Part shown: one piece after another, positions 13,368 to 25,954 of the stretch
Numbering within the stretch: the first letter of the stretch is position 1
Layout: every line of letters starts with the position of its first letter
Assembly (NCBI GenBank): GCA_009760855.2
Contig: WPIO01000144.1
Coordinates: 287,501-351,500 of the forward strand
Source: Cristatella mucedo
Lineage: Eukaryota; Bryozoa; Phylactolaemata; Cristatellidae
Length of the DNA: 64,000 nucleotides
Direction of reading: 5' to 3'
Translations under genes and position numbers: made by a program
The notes under the pieces: generated by a model
The model's database searches: none
What the model was told of the DNA's origin: nothing
The model's input: the letters and a program-made list of their open reading frames with translations, nothing else

Positions 13368-13905
13368 CAATTATAATAATAATAATAATGCACTTGATAA
13401 AGCGACCTCAGAGAACGCAATCTCTTTCTATGCGCTTCACATTTGTTGCAAAGGAAAGCGCGATTGAATGGAGAGTAATATCATGCTTGATAAACAAACA
13501 ACATGAATAACATGGGGTGACATAGGGGTTACATAGGGGTGACATGCACAGGGTCAGCATGCAAATGTGGTTAGTGGCAGCATGCACAGTGTCAGCACGC
13601 ATAAGCCCGTGAAGGACGAGTCACGGGGGCCCAGTAAATGCTGTCCTAAATAGGTGTGTTTTTAAGTTCTTTTTAAATGTGGTCAAGTCAGGGGATGTTC
13701 TGACGCAGGTCGGGAGGGAGTTCCAGTCTTTGGGAGCATACGAACTAAATGCACGGTCTCCAAAGGATTTGAGGTTTGTACGAGGTATTTGTAGACTATT
13801 GGATTCCGGAAAGCGGGTGGTACGCTGCTTGGCCTGGTGGGGGAGTTCCTGGTGGGTTCACGGGGGTTCGACGTCACAGCGAACTCTGCGCCAGGTCAGG
13901 TAATC
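13368..13905 (-). mobile_element. LINE 3' end with RT C-terminus
   Basis: Minus-strand copy ending in (ATT)n. It encodes FGDRAFSSYAPKDWNSLP and TSPDLTTFKKNLKTHLF, then a 3' UTR with the conserved motif GCGCTTTATCAAGTGCATT. The copy is 5'-truncated and one of the better preserved in the window. Upstream codons are frameshifted. Confidence 0.85.
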
Positions 13906-16900
13906 AACGGGGTTTTTGCATTGCAATAATACTTGCCGCAAATTGAATGTCGAAAGGCTTGCTGCAAAGACGATTTTCTGCGTGAACTGCATCTCAACAA
14001 TGCGATCGCATGCGTATTCATAAATGCTGCAATTAATTGACTCTGAAAATGAACGGGCCCCCTAGCTAGGACTTCGGGAAGGAATGCTTAAAAACAGCGG
14101 AGGCCATAATTTATCCCGATTAATATCGCAATTAATCCTTATTCTGAAGAAAATGATGTGTCGCATTAGCTTGCAATGATAGCGGTATACGATCTCACCC
14201 ATTAGTTTTTGCCAAATACCTCTCTGTCTTATAGACTGGATAGCCTAAAGCACGAAGCTGCACTCTACCAGGACGAGGTAGTTCAATGGCAGCCACTCAT
14301 TTCAAGCATTTCCGTGCGGTACGGCCAGTGCAGTACACTATGCAGGTCAGTGACATATATGCATGAGAGTGAGTACCATTTGCCGCCATGTTTAATACCA
14401 GTTTCTCGGCAAACCATGCACCACGAAGAGCGCCCTCAGGCAGCTGGGATAGAATCGTTTAATGGTGGTGGCGGTGGTTTCTGTGATTTTCGGGAAGGCC
14501 CTGTCGATTACAGATGCTGCCACCGTGCCAGGCTACTTCTTTGAGCAGCAAACCTTGTACAACATACGAAACATGTTTATTGTTAACTACAAAAATACAA
14601 ATTGAATATTTCATAATCTACACATATTATTTTTATATTTGAGTGTTAGATTAAGGAAAATATGCCAAAACCTATAACAAATTGAACACATTTGTAGTTC
14701 TGACTGGAGTTGACAGAACACCAGACAGCATGAGATAGATTTGCCGTGGTGTTTCACCCGTGCAAATCCGAATTTACATCACTATAGACTCGCGAAAAGA
14801 CTCGCAGTTGGTCCGAGTTCAGAAAAGTCAGAGCGCTATTATGCATCAGCGAGGGAGCGCCTTAACGACACTGTAGCCCATCAGCGGCCAAACGCTAACA
14901 GCCATCTCATCGCGCCAAGCCTAATATCGTTAATGAACGCCAATTATCGATCGCCTTCAAGCCTTAGAGAATTATCTGGAAGTGCATCATAACACAACCT
15001 GTGAAGATGGCTTTTCATAATCCTCTTGTGCTGTCTGCCTTGGAATACCACGCCAATCCTCTGGGGCTGTCTGTCCTGGAGTAACATACAGTGGACCGGG
15101 CTGTGTGGAATGAATGCAAAGTTTGCCTCTCAATTACGAGGCAACTAGAGGCCAATAAAATGAGCTCAGCAAGCGAGATCCGTAACATGCTGCAGGGACA
15201 AGCGAATGCTGACGTAGACCGCAGCAGCCGACTGCGGGTGCCCGACGAGCTCTCGAAGACGGCGGCCGATGCGCCCCCAAGCTTCATCGCTTCGAGGTCG
15301 AGGCTGCGAGAGGCTCCTCGAGTTACACTCTTCCCACACTCTCGAGAGTCGAGCACGGTCCGGGTCTCATTGGAAAGCAATCATTCGAAGGCTCTCTCGC
15401 CGGGCTCTCTTTGCGCAAACAGCTGAGCAATCGTCGGGTAGCGAGCATGCTAATGGACGCTCTCCACTTAAGCGGGAAAAATAGCTACAGCCACATCGAG
15501 CTTGCAGTCCCGGACGTCTCTGTCGAGACGGCGTCATCTGAACACGTAGGTGCCGGTACTCGGCTGTCGATGGCGTAAGCGCCGTCATTTACAGCGCCAC
15601 TACCCGGCCGACGGGCGGCTCGCCGAGCCGCCAGCCGCCCGTCGCCGCTTCTCTCTCGTTCGCGCTAGAAAGCGAGGAAGAGGAACGGGAACGACCGGCA
15701 GCAGCAGCTCGACCGACCTTGCCCTTTGCGTTTGCCCTCGGCCAGTCCGTCGACCTTCTCCGGGCCCAGACGCTGTTGTTTTGAAGGAAATCGAATAAAG
15801 TTTATTCGAAACCAGCCTACAAAGAAACTTCGCGGACCTCATGCTGTTAAGTCGAGGAGCGGGCTTACGGCTAGATACCTCGCCACTGTAATCAGACTCT
15901 CCGGGCTATTAATGCGGTCGCACGCCCCGTATACGATTCCTCCGTCAACAAACTTGCGCAAAGGATACGGGTGAGCAGGTGGCGGCGCCCTGCTGAGAGC
16001 GAGCAGAGCAGCGAGCGCATGGCGAGGGCGCCGATGCCGGCTGAGCCCGTGAGTCAGTGCATCCTGGCGTCGGTCGCTTATATAGTCTGTTGGGTGGAGG
16101 TGCATTGGAACTCAGAACACGATCTCCGAAGGAGTGCATCTAGAGGCTCAGGTAAACGAACGGAGTCAAAGAAGCAAGCGACACAAGGCGAAGAAGCCTG
16201 ATTAGTAGGTATGTCAATTAGAGAATGCCAAGCACGATAACGAAGCGATCCACTTGTGAGTGGCAAGACCGTGCAATCGTTGATGATGCTTCTCGATCTT
16301 GAACCTAGTGCAAGTTTGGTAAAATTCATGTGAAGTGGTTTCGACGTTCACGTTGAACAAGCAATCGAACAGACAAAGCTGGCATCTTCCTACTCTGGCA
16401 GGAGCTCAAACAAACCAGCAAATGAAATTTCGCATAAGTAAGCAGACGGACGATTTTGGCTGCCATACTCTATACCTTATTACAAAAGCATGCTCGAAAT
16501 GAGTGCAATAATACCTAGCTGACGGTCAGAAGGCTTGGCAGGTCAAGCTCACATTTGCATCGATAATTTTGGCTACCAATCACTTTGTATACCCAAGTCG
16601 CCACAATGGACGAGAGCCCTTCCGCTTCGCTACGAGTTTAATTTTAAGGGCCGAGTGCAGGAAGATGGCCACAAACTACCATCGCCGCGCGTTGAATAGC
16701 TAGGTGTCAAGGCTACTCTGACTTATTTAGGCATTTTGCCGTCGCGCTCGCCAATCTAGACATCCCCCTGACACGCTTGCCATAAGAGGCGTCACAACGT
16801 AACGTCACGCTTCTGGGCGCTACGTTGACACGCTCGCCGTTATAGGCATCGTGCCGTCACGCTCACCGTCGAACATACAGCTCCCTTCATGCTCTTCGTT

Positions 16901-17705
16901 CAAGGGCAGTGGCTTCCCTCGATCGGGCGATTCTGGGCTCAGCGATTTTGGCCAAGATGGCGCTGCCACGCTACAAAAGGCTGCTCAAGATATTCCGGTT
17001 AAGCCGATTTCGAGAGTAAGGCTTTCCGGTCTCTGGGCGACTATGACTTCAACTATTAGGTTGGCCTTCTTTGATGTCATTCAGCTGGCGAAGGCGAGCT
17101 GCTATCCAAGTTCGAGCGCAGGCATTAACCAAGCTTCAATGAAGTAGAACGAGTCTGGAGTGATGGAAGGCAGTGTAGCGCACGTGCAGCTATGTTTCCT
17201 GTGCATCAGAATAAAATCGTGCCTGGTAATTGGCGACTGCGTCATTAAAATGCAGTAGCAAAAGAAAGGGGCTGAAGCTGGAGTGCAATGCCAGCGCCAG
17301 ACCTGCCGATTAGGCTCTCAAGAAACAACCCTTGCGATCGACGATATACAATGCTACCGCTCGATCTCGATGGGCTGTCTGAGAAAGATGACCTAGGTCA
17401 AAGTTCCTGTGGGCTAGAACGTCTTCGAAGCAATGATGTCTCTGAGTGGTAACAAGTCCCAGATCTTAGCTGGGATATTTGCCACGACGATTGAGTACAG
17501 CTCGTTGGCTTCAAAATTCCTCAGAATGCTGCCGAATGATGTCTTTTTCTGATTCTAGGACGCTGTATAGTAAAGCTTGAAAGAATACTAGACCTCAAAT
17601 GCGGCCAAGAATAATTGTGGTTTTACTTTCAATGTCCAGGCATTATTATTTTAATACGATGTGTACTATTTCTGCTATAATCTGTTATAGCTTTGCTCGT
17701 TCTTC
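13906..17705. other. No gene seen
   Basis: 3.8 kb with short open frames without domain resemblance, one 36-bp duplication, and a moderately GC-rich zone at 15200-16200. Confidence 0.5.
15019..15090 (+). repeat. 36-bp tandem duplication
   Basis: Two imperfect units beginning AATCCTCT at 15019 and 15055. Confidence 0.75.
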
Positions 17706-17707
17706 AA

Positions 17708-17882
17708 AACTGAGCCGTGATGGCACACTAGGTAAGGCGGTTGCTTTCACGACCTCAATCGCGAGGTCGTGGGTTCGATTCCTGCTGTGGGCGATTCTTT
17801 ATCGCCACTGCAAGCGGTGGCGATAGCCGTAAAGGCTCTACTGTCGCTATACAAAAAAAGGCTGTTTAATCAGCTAGGATTT
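17708..17882 (+). mobile_element. tRNA-derived SINE
   Basis: Full-length copy of the same SINE, with box B GGTTCGATTCC and the body and AATCAGCTAG end intact. Confidence 0.85.
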
Positions 17883-18412
17883 ATTAATTTATTTATTTAA
17901 AACAATGTAAAGAAAATTGGCATTTTATGAAAGAAATTATTTGACAATAACCAAATTAAAACTGTTTACCAAAAATTATTTTATACATGATGATATAAAG
18001 CAATTATTCTAGTTTCGGTTCCAAGGCGCGATTCGAAAAATCAAAGACTAGTTACTTCATGATCAAGTGAATGTGGGCTGTGCTGCAGCATCTCATTATT
18101 CTGCATGAGCTTCCTCGAACAGAAAGCCTAATGCCTCACCATCTTCTGCCCGGTGGCTAGCTCTTGTTAGGTTATGCTCTCTTAAAAAAAGCATTTTATA
18201 CGTCTATTACTACTCTGCCTCCTTAAACTATAAGTATAGTCACGGTAGTGACTTTATTGTCCAATTTCCGTGGGATCACCGTGGCTCTCGAGACTCGTTT
18301 GCTCGTTTGGTATTGCAGCTGCACAATGAAGGACGAGCAACACGTGCTCTGCTCTTCTAGAATTTAAAAATCGGTGAAAAATGATTTGGCCCGTGTCCTG
18401 CGGAGTTGGTAC
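17883..18412. other. No feature seen
   Basis: AT-richer spacer between two SINEs. Confidence 0.5.
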
Positions 18413-18587
18413 CAGCCGTCGTGGCTCTCTAGGTGATAAGATGGCTGCTTTTCACGACCTCGGCCCGAGGTAGTGGGTTCGCATCCTGCGGTGGCCAATC
18501 CTGTATTGCCACTGCAAGCGGCGGTGATAGCCTTCAAGGCTCTTCTGCCGCTATACAAAAGAGGCTGTTAAATCAGCTAGCACTTTT
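18413..18587 (+). mobile_element. tRNA-derived SINE, diverged
   Basis: Same SINE with changes in box A; box B reads GGTTCGCATCC and the end is intact. Confidence 0.8.
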
Positions 18588-18849
18588 TTAGAATTGTCAT
18601 GCTATGGAGCACTGCCCACGCAGGTTCCCACTTGTCAAATCTCAAGTGCGCTCGCCCAATTCACCTTCCATTCCAATTGCTCTTTCACCTCCCAATCCCA
18701 AGTCGTGCGCTCCGTGCATGACTCGGACAAGCGTGCAACACGCTGGTTAGGTTGGGGCGACAAACGTAAATATGTAGCTCTTTTCTAGGGCGCCCTACAG
18801 ACACACGATCCGCTCTTCTGATGACTGAGAGTTATCACTCCTTACCATT

Positions 18850-19115
18850 AGACAGATATACTGACTTGGCTTCCAGTCGTCTCGCCGTTCGCATGGAGTA
18901 TCCCTGTCTAGGCAATCCCCACTTTTAGCAAAGTTTCGTGGCTCAAACTAGCCAAACTTGACTATGGATCCGATGTGGTCGTCGAATGAAACGTCACTTT
19001 GGAACAGCTTACCTAGATTTCGAGCAGATTCAACCGGAGATGTGCTGGCAGAGCCGATTTTGAGCATAAATTTTTCCAATACCTGAACCACACTTGGTTT
19101 GCCCCCTAACTAGTA
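18850..19115 (-). pseudogene. LINE fragment, RT region before SRLD motif
   Basis: Minus-strand reading shows KIGSASTSPVESARNLG, then SDVSFDDHI and a decayed CLDRDT. It matches the same segment as in the 37.6 and 29.8 kb copies. No 3' tail follows. Confidence 0.65.
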
Positions 19116-19240
19116 AGTTGGTTTTTATCGTCATTCAAAAGAATGCTGCCATCCGTGTGCGGATGTAATCAATGTGCGAAGCGAGGAAGTTGAGCTAATT
19201 CGACGTGCTGGAGGGCGGGAGGAATCAAAGCAAAGTGCCA

Positions 19241-19443
19241 GCTGAGTATCACCTGCATAGAAGGGGAAGCCTAGGTTAGGCCTGGCAATCACCGAGTGTC
19301 ATCTGCATAGCAGCGAAATCATAGATTTTGCCTGGAAATCACAGAGTGTCATCTGCATAGCAGTGAAATCCTAGATTTTGCCTGGCAATCACTGAGTGTC
19401 AGCTGCATAGAAGTGAAAGCCTAGATTGTGCCTGGCAGTCACA
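19241..19443 (+). repeat. 50-bp tandem repeat, four units
   Basis: Units start at 19244, 19294, 19344 and 19394 with GAGTGTCATCTGCATAG-like sequence; each ends TGCCTGGCAATCAC. Copies differ by a few bases. Confidence 0.92.
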
Positions 19444-19876
19444 TCGGCATTAGCGAGAGTATAAACCGTGCAAATTTGCGATTCAGATTCACTAGTTATC
19501 GCTGAGGCAAGTATAACCTTCACCTTGCAACTACTTCTAATCAGGCTTTTAGGGTGTTCTTTGACGACTCGACACTTAGTCGACTAGAGCCATGCCCAGG
19601 GAAACGTCCCTCGGTGCCCCTCAGCCACTGCTGCCGCCACTTGACTCATCCCTGTTGCAAAACTGCTGCTGCTGCCGTGCCCTGGACAGCTGGAATATCG
19701 TCCGAGACAAGAGCGGGGCAACGTATTCAGCAGATCTGGCCGAAGACGAGGCGTGAGAATGGGCGCACGAGTGGCTTCGCTAGCATGCGTTCGGCACACA
19801 CCCCATCAACTGAACCACGCACGGGATCATAACAGATCGGCCGGAAGCAACCTTCGCCAGGCCGCGGTTGACTGGG

Positions 19877-19878
<2 letters not shown>

Positions 19879-19935
<57 letters not shown>
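19879..19935 (+). repeat. (GA)n microsatellite
   Basis: About 28 GA units. Confidence 0.95.
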
Positions 19936-19937
<2 letters not shown>

Positions 19938-20117
19938 TGAACTTGCTTGCAAGGGCGTCGACGTAGTGACTATTTAGAAATAGAAGCAAATGACGGCTGG
20001 AAAGGATTGTCAGAGTTAACAGTCGTGAGGAAAGATGTATTTACATGAAAGCTTCTTGAGTTCTGCCGTCTGGAACCAGAAAAGCAATGGCTTCGGCTGC
20101 CAAAGGTCCTTACGTTA

Positions 20118-20296
20118 AATAATGATAATAACACACTTAATAAAGCACCCCCAGAGAACTCAATCTCTTTCTAGGCGCTTTACACTTGCTGCAAAGGAAA
20201 CACGATCGAATGGTTAGTAATAGCATGTTCAATAAACAACAAGAATAACATGGTTAGAGATGATATGCACAGGGTCACCATGTAAAGAATGGAAAG
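20118..20296 (-). mobile_element. LINE 3' end
   Basis: Minus-strand 5'-truncated copy with the usual 3' UTR. A second, older copy follows at once. Confidence 0.8.
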
Positions 20297-20311
20297 TTAA
20301 TTACCGTGTTA

Positions 20312-20835
20312 ATAAGAATAATGATTAGGGAAATTCGTATAGCACCTTAGAATTTCAATATCTATCTAGGTACTATACATATGCTATAAAGCATGCACGT
20401 CAGTTTACTAGTGATAGCTAGCACAGTGTCAGGGCATTGAAACGGCTAGTCACGTGAATAGCCCACCTACCAAATGCGGTGAGGAATAGGAGCGGTTTTA
20501 GCTTCCTTTCAAATGTCGCCAAGACAGGGAAGTCGTGCCATTAGTCAGGACTCAAGGATTTCAGAGCATATGAACTTAAGGCGTGGTCTTCAAAGAATTT
20601 GAGGTTGGTTAGAAGTACAGCTAAGCGACATTGAGTAAGGTGAGCGAGTGATGCTATGCCTAGCTTGATTGGGATGCAGTTCTGATAGGCAGGCTGAAGT
20701 CAGAGAATGAAACGACCTAAAAGTGAGCGAAAAAAGGCGCTTGTAGAGGTCGATACCTGGAGGACTTCGAGGGGCCACGGGAGGCTGAAACCGACGCAGC
20801 AGTCCAGCTGGGTGAGAAGGTGCCTTTCCACGTCA
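20312..20835 (-). mobile_element. Older LINE 3' end with decayed RT C-terminus
   Basis: Minus-strand copy with a diverged tail. The region around 20500-20600 is alignable with the APK-WNSLP coding end of better copies but is broken. Confidence 0.7.
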
Positions 20836-21107
20836 CGTGCCAGAGTAAGAATTTCGCTCTCTATATTTCGCATCATATCCGTGTATTGTCGTAGCTAAAT
20901 CAGAAAATGTACACACGAACAAATTAATTTTATTTACTAGCCAGCCGTCAGGCAATGTTTGTCACCAACTATCGAGGCTACATGACCTCTGCCGGTAACC
21001 ATGCAAACCCCGAAGCTCGGAAGTAAATGCGAGACAGAACCAGGGTTACACAGATCTTCAGCCGGCCATCTCGGTAAGCAGTCCCCAGTCCCGAACACGG
21101 ATTGAAC

Positions 21108-21272
21108 ATTAGAGCTGGGTTGGTCCACCGGATAAGGTGCTCGCCCCGACTAAGGTCTGGCTGAGGTAGTGGGCTCGAGCCCTGAGGCACATGTGTAGCG
21201 CCTGAATAGAGATTTAGTTCTGTTGGGGCGCTATACAAATGAATTATATATATATATATATATATATATAAC
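21108..21272 (+). mobile_element. SINE with tRNA-like head and LINE-like tail
   Basis: The head has a box-A-like TGGTCCACCGGATAAGGTGC and box-B-like GGCTCGAGCCC. The tail TGTAGCGCCTGAATAGAG to GGGGCGCTATACAAATG resembles the LINE 3' end, then (TA)n. Confidence 0.65.
21246..21271 (+). repeat. (TA)n tail of SINE
   Basis: About 12 TA units ending the SINE at 21108. Confidence 0.9.
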
Positions 21273-21329
21273 ATGTCTACTTACTGCGAAGGCAGTATTC
21301 TGACTAAAAATTTTCAGCGTCGAACAGTG

Positions 21330-23974
21330 CTCAGAGAGGCGACCTGAACTACGGCACCATCGATTGGCTTAGCGCAGTTACTTCCCCGTCACCTCGCGCT
21401 CAAGATCAAGGTCTCGTCAAGGGGAGATTCGGTGGCGTCGTCGCTCGGTTCGGGGCACAGCCGAGCCTGCCGAGAGCCGATTGAAATGTCACCGGCGGGT
21501 GGGCTCGCTGTCACGTAAGTTCGGAGCCGATTCAAATGTGACCTTCGCGACGGCAGTTAAACATCAGTAAAGGCAACGCCTGACGATGGGCGGGCTCACG
21601 CAGGGCATTTGCACTCGGCCGCATTTCTCGTCTTCCCGTCCGGCGGCAATGCAAAGCGTGCCCCACGGTGCGGCTCCACGCAGGCCAGGCTGCTGCGTGG
21701 CCTGCGTGCTGCGGAGCCGGCGCTCGGCCGCTGCCGCGCAGCATCGTTGTCGCCCAGTCGGTTAGAAGTCGCCGAGGCGGCTCGGATGCCGGCTGCGGCC
21801 TTGCAGCCGGCGTTACAGCCACCGGCACTCGCTCGCTCCCGTCGTGCAGTGCAGCGAGACGCACGCTGAGGGGCGCGGCTAGCGCTGGCCGGGCGCTAGC
21901 CGCAGCCTCGCCACGCCAGCGAGCGACGACGCCGCGGAGGCGAGAGGCCGTCGCTCGCCGCGCGGCGACTGGCTTGCTTCGTCGGGCTGCCCCGGAAGCG
22001 GCGCGACGCTCGCTTGAGCACCGGAAGGAAGGGCCGGGGCGACGCCGCGACATTGGAGCGGTTTGACAGGACCGACGGCTCGGACTGCGCCGGCCGCGCG
22101 AAACGCCGCCGCGGCGAACGCGTCGCGGCGGAGCAGAGCCGGCTCAAGTGAAGAAGGCGGCGGGCGATCACGGCGACCGCTCGGCGGTCGACGGCAGCGG
22201 GGGGGGGGCGGCGGCGGCGGCGCAGGACGACTTACGCCGACGTCCCGCGCGCGATGGCGGGCGCGCGCCAGCGCGCCGCCCTCGCGTGCCACGCCCCCTT
22301 TCCGCGGCACGTACGCGCACTTACAAGATGCCGGTCGGTGGCTTGCTTCTCCGACCAATATGCAGCGCCGCCGCACCAGCGGTCCGCCCGCGGGCCGAGC
22401 GCGGCCAAGTCCCCATTAATTAGCCGCCGTCGAGCTTCCCACAGGCCGGTGAGCACACGCCTACTAATTGAATTGCACGAAATACAAATAAGAAAGCATT
22501 CTTCGGCTGCTCCCAGTGGCCGCCGGCCCCGAGAGCCGCTTCGCGCGGTAATATGGCGACGAGTAGCGTAACGGCTACAAAGAGCGAGAGCCTCGGCGAG
22601 GCGGCGGCGGCCGCCGCCGCCTAGACGGCGCGCAGAAGAGGAAGAAACGCCAGCGGCGGCGGCGGGGACGCGGGAGGGAAGGCGCTGAGTGCACGGCCGA
22701 GGGCGCCGATAGCGGTGGGCGTGTGGGAAAGCACCAACCTGCAAGCGCCAAATGCTGCCGCTGCCGCCGCCGCCGCTGCGGCCGGCACGCCTCAGCCCAG
22801 AGCGCGTTGCGTGAGTAGCGAATAGACCGGAAGCCGAAAAAGAGAAAAAAGTTCTTTGAGGCCGCAGTACGAATGCATTAGCATTATCGTTATTATTATT
22901 ATTATTATCATCCTCATCCTGACACACCGCTGCCGCTGCCGACGCCGCCGCCGCGAGCGCAACCTCCGCTGGGAAGGCGGCGGATGCGCGTTCAGGGAAA
23001 GCGGCGTCCCGGCATCGACCGCTCCGGCTCCAAACGCCCAGCGTCTCAGTCCGTCTCCGACGCGACGGCTTCAAGGTCGGCAAAACCGCTCCGCTTGGCG
23101 GCAAGCGGTGGCGGCCTGCGTCCGCTGCTGCAGCAGCCGCCGCCACTGCAGCCGCCGCCGCTGTAGCCGCCGCCGCCGCCGACCCCGAGAGCGTCGGCCG
23201 CCGCTCATCTTCCGCGTAAACCGCGGCCAGATATGCATAAACAGCGTTAACAAGACGAGCGGCGGCGGAAGCGCACTCTGGGGTTTCTCTCCCAGACCGC
23301 AGCCAGCTAGTCGCTAATCAGCCGACGCCGAGCGAGTGCTTTGAAGAGAAAGAGCCCGCGCAGCGACGAAAAACAAAGCGCTCGCTCGTCGCCGCCGCCG
23401 CTCGGCGAACGCGCCCGCGAACGCCCCGGCGGCGCCTCGCGTCAGCCGGCGTCGCCAGGCCGTGCGCGGCGGCGCAGCGCGAGGCGGGCGGACTGGCGAG
23501 CGAGTTTTCGCTCACACGCCGGCCCCGCCCGGCATTTCCGGTGCGAGGCACCGCAGCGATTTACTGCGCACGGCCACAATCCACTTGCGGCGGCACGAGT
23601 AGGCTGCGCGAAGGTCATATCGAGGCTCGCATTCCGTTCGCGCGTTCTCACGGAAACTCAAGCAATTGCGCTTTCAAAGTGCTCAATCAATTGTACCCAC
23701 AAGTGGTTGGCGCGTTACCGCGTTCACGAGGACGCGGGACGGAAGCTGCGGTGGCAAATCTTTCTAGAAAGCGCGCGAACGGAGCGTGCGCTCAAACTTC
23801 GCGCGGACACAGCAAACGATGGCTATAAATATTGCGACGTCAATTACGAGCGCTTCTCGCGGCTGAATTATTGCACCGCCGCCGGCTTGCGGCGCATGCC
23901 GCAGTGCGCCGCAGCCGATCGCGGCAGCCGCCGCCGCCTTCGACTGTTTGATGATTTGAGCGCTCGAGACGTCG

Positions 23975-24009
<35 letters not shown>

Positions 24010-24340
24010 AAACGCCGCTGCTGCTCTGTTTGCGCTCGCTGAGAGAGCCGTCTCGCAGGGCGCTGACGGGTAGCGTCGTGCGGCGCGTCCTTCTCAGCCG
24101 CTGAGCTGAACGTCGGCACAATCCGTTAGGAATATAGGATTGCGTTCAGCACTAGAGACGCCGTTCGGCAGCCGACGCGCGAAGGTTGCGGCGGCCGCCG
24201 ACGGCGATGCATGCACTTCGGTCGTCACCCTTCGGAACGAATGTAAGCCCGGCGGCTTACACTGAGCCCGCTATCGTGCTGGCGCTCAGCGCGCGTTGAC
24301 AGAAGACCGTCGAAGAGAAGAAGAGTTCGAAGCTCGGAAA
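21330..24340. other. CpG-rich block, no gene recognised
   Basis: About 3 kb of GC-rich sequence with CCG runs (22200-22220, 23965-24010). Frames up to about 300 codons exist on the minus strand but are low-complexity Ala/Arg/Ser/Pro. It could be the promoter or first exon of an unseen gene. Confidence 0.5.
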
Positions 24341-24357
24341 TTTAAGCGTAAGCGCTG

Positions 24358-24622
24358 CTGTAATAATAATAATAATGTACTAGATAAAGCGCCCTCAGAG
24401 AACTCAAGCTCTTGCTAGGCGCTTTACATTTGCTGCAAAAGGAAATGCAATTAAATGGTAAGTAAAATCATGCTTGAAAAACAAACAAAATGAATAACAT
24501 GGTTAGGGGTGACATGCACAGGGTCAGCATGCAAATGTGGTTAGTGGCAGCATGCACAGTGTCAGCACGCATAAGCACGTGAAGGACGAATCACAGGGAC
24601 CCACTAAATGCTGTCCTAAATA
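24358..24622 (-). mobile_element. LINE 3' end (cluster copy 1)
   Basis: Minus-strand 5'-truncated copy with an (ATT) tail and the full conserved 3' UTR. Its 5' edge meets the ATT tail of the next copy, so one inserted at or near the end of the other. Confidence 0.85.
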
Positions 24623-24745
24623 ATATAATAATAATGCACTTGATAAAGCGCCCTCAGAGAACTCAATCTCTTTCTAGGCGATTTACATTTGCTGGAAAGG
24701 GAAACGCGATTGATGAATGGTGAGCAATACCATGCTCGATAAGCA
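24622..24745 (-). mobile_element. LINE 3' end (cluster copy 2)
   Basis: A short minus-strand copy of the last 120 bp or so of the same LINE, starting with its ATT tail. Confidence 0.8.
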
Positions 24746-24904
24746 AATGATTAATGATACAGTCATTCTGTTCCTAATAATTCTCTATTTACAAAATTTC
24801 CCATCAAATCCAAGAGCGAATTTTCTTGTGCATGCTCAGAAGGCCTTGATGGAATGCACTGAAATAATCGATAATAATATAGTAATAATAGATAGATATA
24901 CTGA

Positions 24905-25285
24905 TAGATAATAATATAGTAATAATAATGCACTTGATAAAGCGCCCTCAGAGAACTTAATCTCTCTCTAGGCGCTTTACATTTGCTGCAAAGGGAAATG
25001 CAATTGAATGGTGAGTAAAATCATGCTTGATAAACAAAAAAATGAATAACATGGTTAGGGGTGACATGCACAGGGTCAGCATGCAAATGTGGTTAGTGGC
25101 AGCATGCACAGTGTCAGCACGCATAAGCACGTGAAGGACGAATCACAGGGACCCACTAAATGCTGTCCTAAATAGGTGTGTTTTAAGTTCCTTTTAAATG
25201 TGTTCAGGTCAGGGGATGTTCTGACGCAGGTCGGGAGGGAGTTCCATGCTTTGGGAGCATACGAACTAACTGCAGCTCGTTTTAT
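24905..25285 (-). mobile_element. LINE 3' end with RT C-terminus (cluster copy 3)
   Basis: Minus-strand copy encoding SSYAPKAWNSLPTCVRTSPD and NTFKRNLKHTYLG, followed by the conserved 3' UTR and ATT tail. The open frame runs on into unrelated upstream sequence. Confidence 0.85.
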
Positions 25286-25354
25286 GATCGCCGCCCGCAA
25301 AGCAATCGACGAGACTTTTAGTCGTACGCGTTCTCGCGAACGCACAGAGCTGAG

Positions 25355-25432
25355 TCAATGTAAAGTGCCTAGAAAGAGATTGAGTTCTCACAGTTCTCAC
25401 ATATTGAATGTAGTGCTATTTTTATTATTATC
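25355..25432 (+). mobile_element. LINE tail, plus strand
   Basis: Short plus-strand 3' end (TGTAAAGTGCCTAGAAAGAG followed by ATT-rich tail). Orientation is opposite to the three copies just before it. Confidence 0.65.
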
Positions 25433-25595
25433 ATCACATTGTCATCAAACGCCTTCTCGTTGTCGTCAAACGCCTGCGATCAGCCTAACACTGCGACTCA
25501 GCGGACCTCACGAGTGGGATGTTGCTATACGGTGAACTCTCCGTGCTTCGTAAAAAGTCGAGCAAAGTTTAGCCGATTAAACAGTCGGGTATATA

Positions 25596-25920
25596 GCGGC
25601 CTGGGTTTTAGCCCAGGAAGTAAGGTGCTCGCTCATCGCGACCCAGGTCGTTGGCTCGAGTCCTGGAGCGTGCGATTCTGTATTGCCAACTGCAGCGGTG
25701 GTGACAGCCGCTAAGGCTCCTCTGCCGCTACTAGAACTCACTGCCTGTGGACTCGCTTCGCTGAGTCATAGTAGAACTACACGTCTACTACATAGTAGAA
25801 CTACACGTCACTCCCGGAAGTATTGGTCGCCATCTTCCTGCGTGGCGGAGGGACGGATAGACATTCTCGCTTTAATTAATTATAAGGTATACAAATGAAG
25901 CTGTTGAATCAGCTAATACT
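25596..25920 (+). mobile_element. tRNA-derived SINE split by an insertion
   Basis: The head (box B GGCTCGAGTCC) and body run to CTCTGCCGCTA at about 25733. The end (TACAAATGAAGCTGTTGAATCAGCTAA) resumes at about 25887. Between them are about 150 bp of other sequence with a repeated TAGTAGAACTACACGTC. Confidence 0.75.
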
Positions 25921-25954
25921 GTCATTGCATTACTGTAAGAGAGCCTTAGCGGTT

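Noticed and set aside
19241-19443. CRISPR-like array
   Set aside because: The units are contiguous 50-bp tandem copies without distinct spacers, in a eukaryotic genome.
22232-23146. 304-codon minus-strand frame
   Set aside because: GC-rich low-complexity translation with poly-Ala and poly-Asn from trinucleotide runs; no motif and no supporting splice structure.
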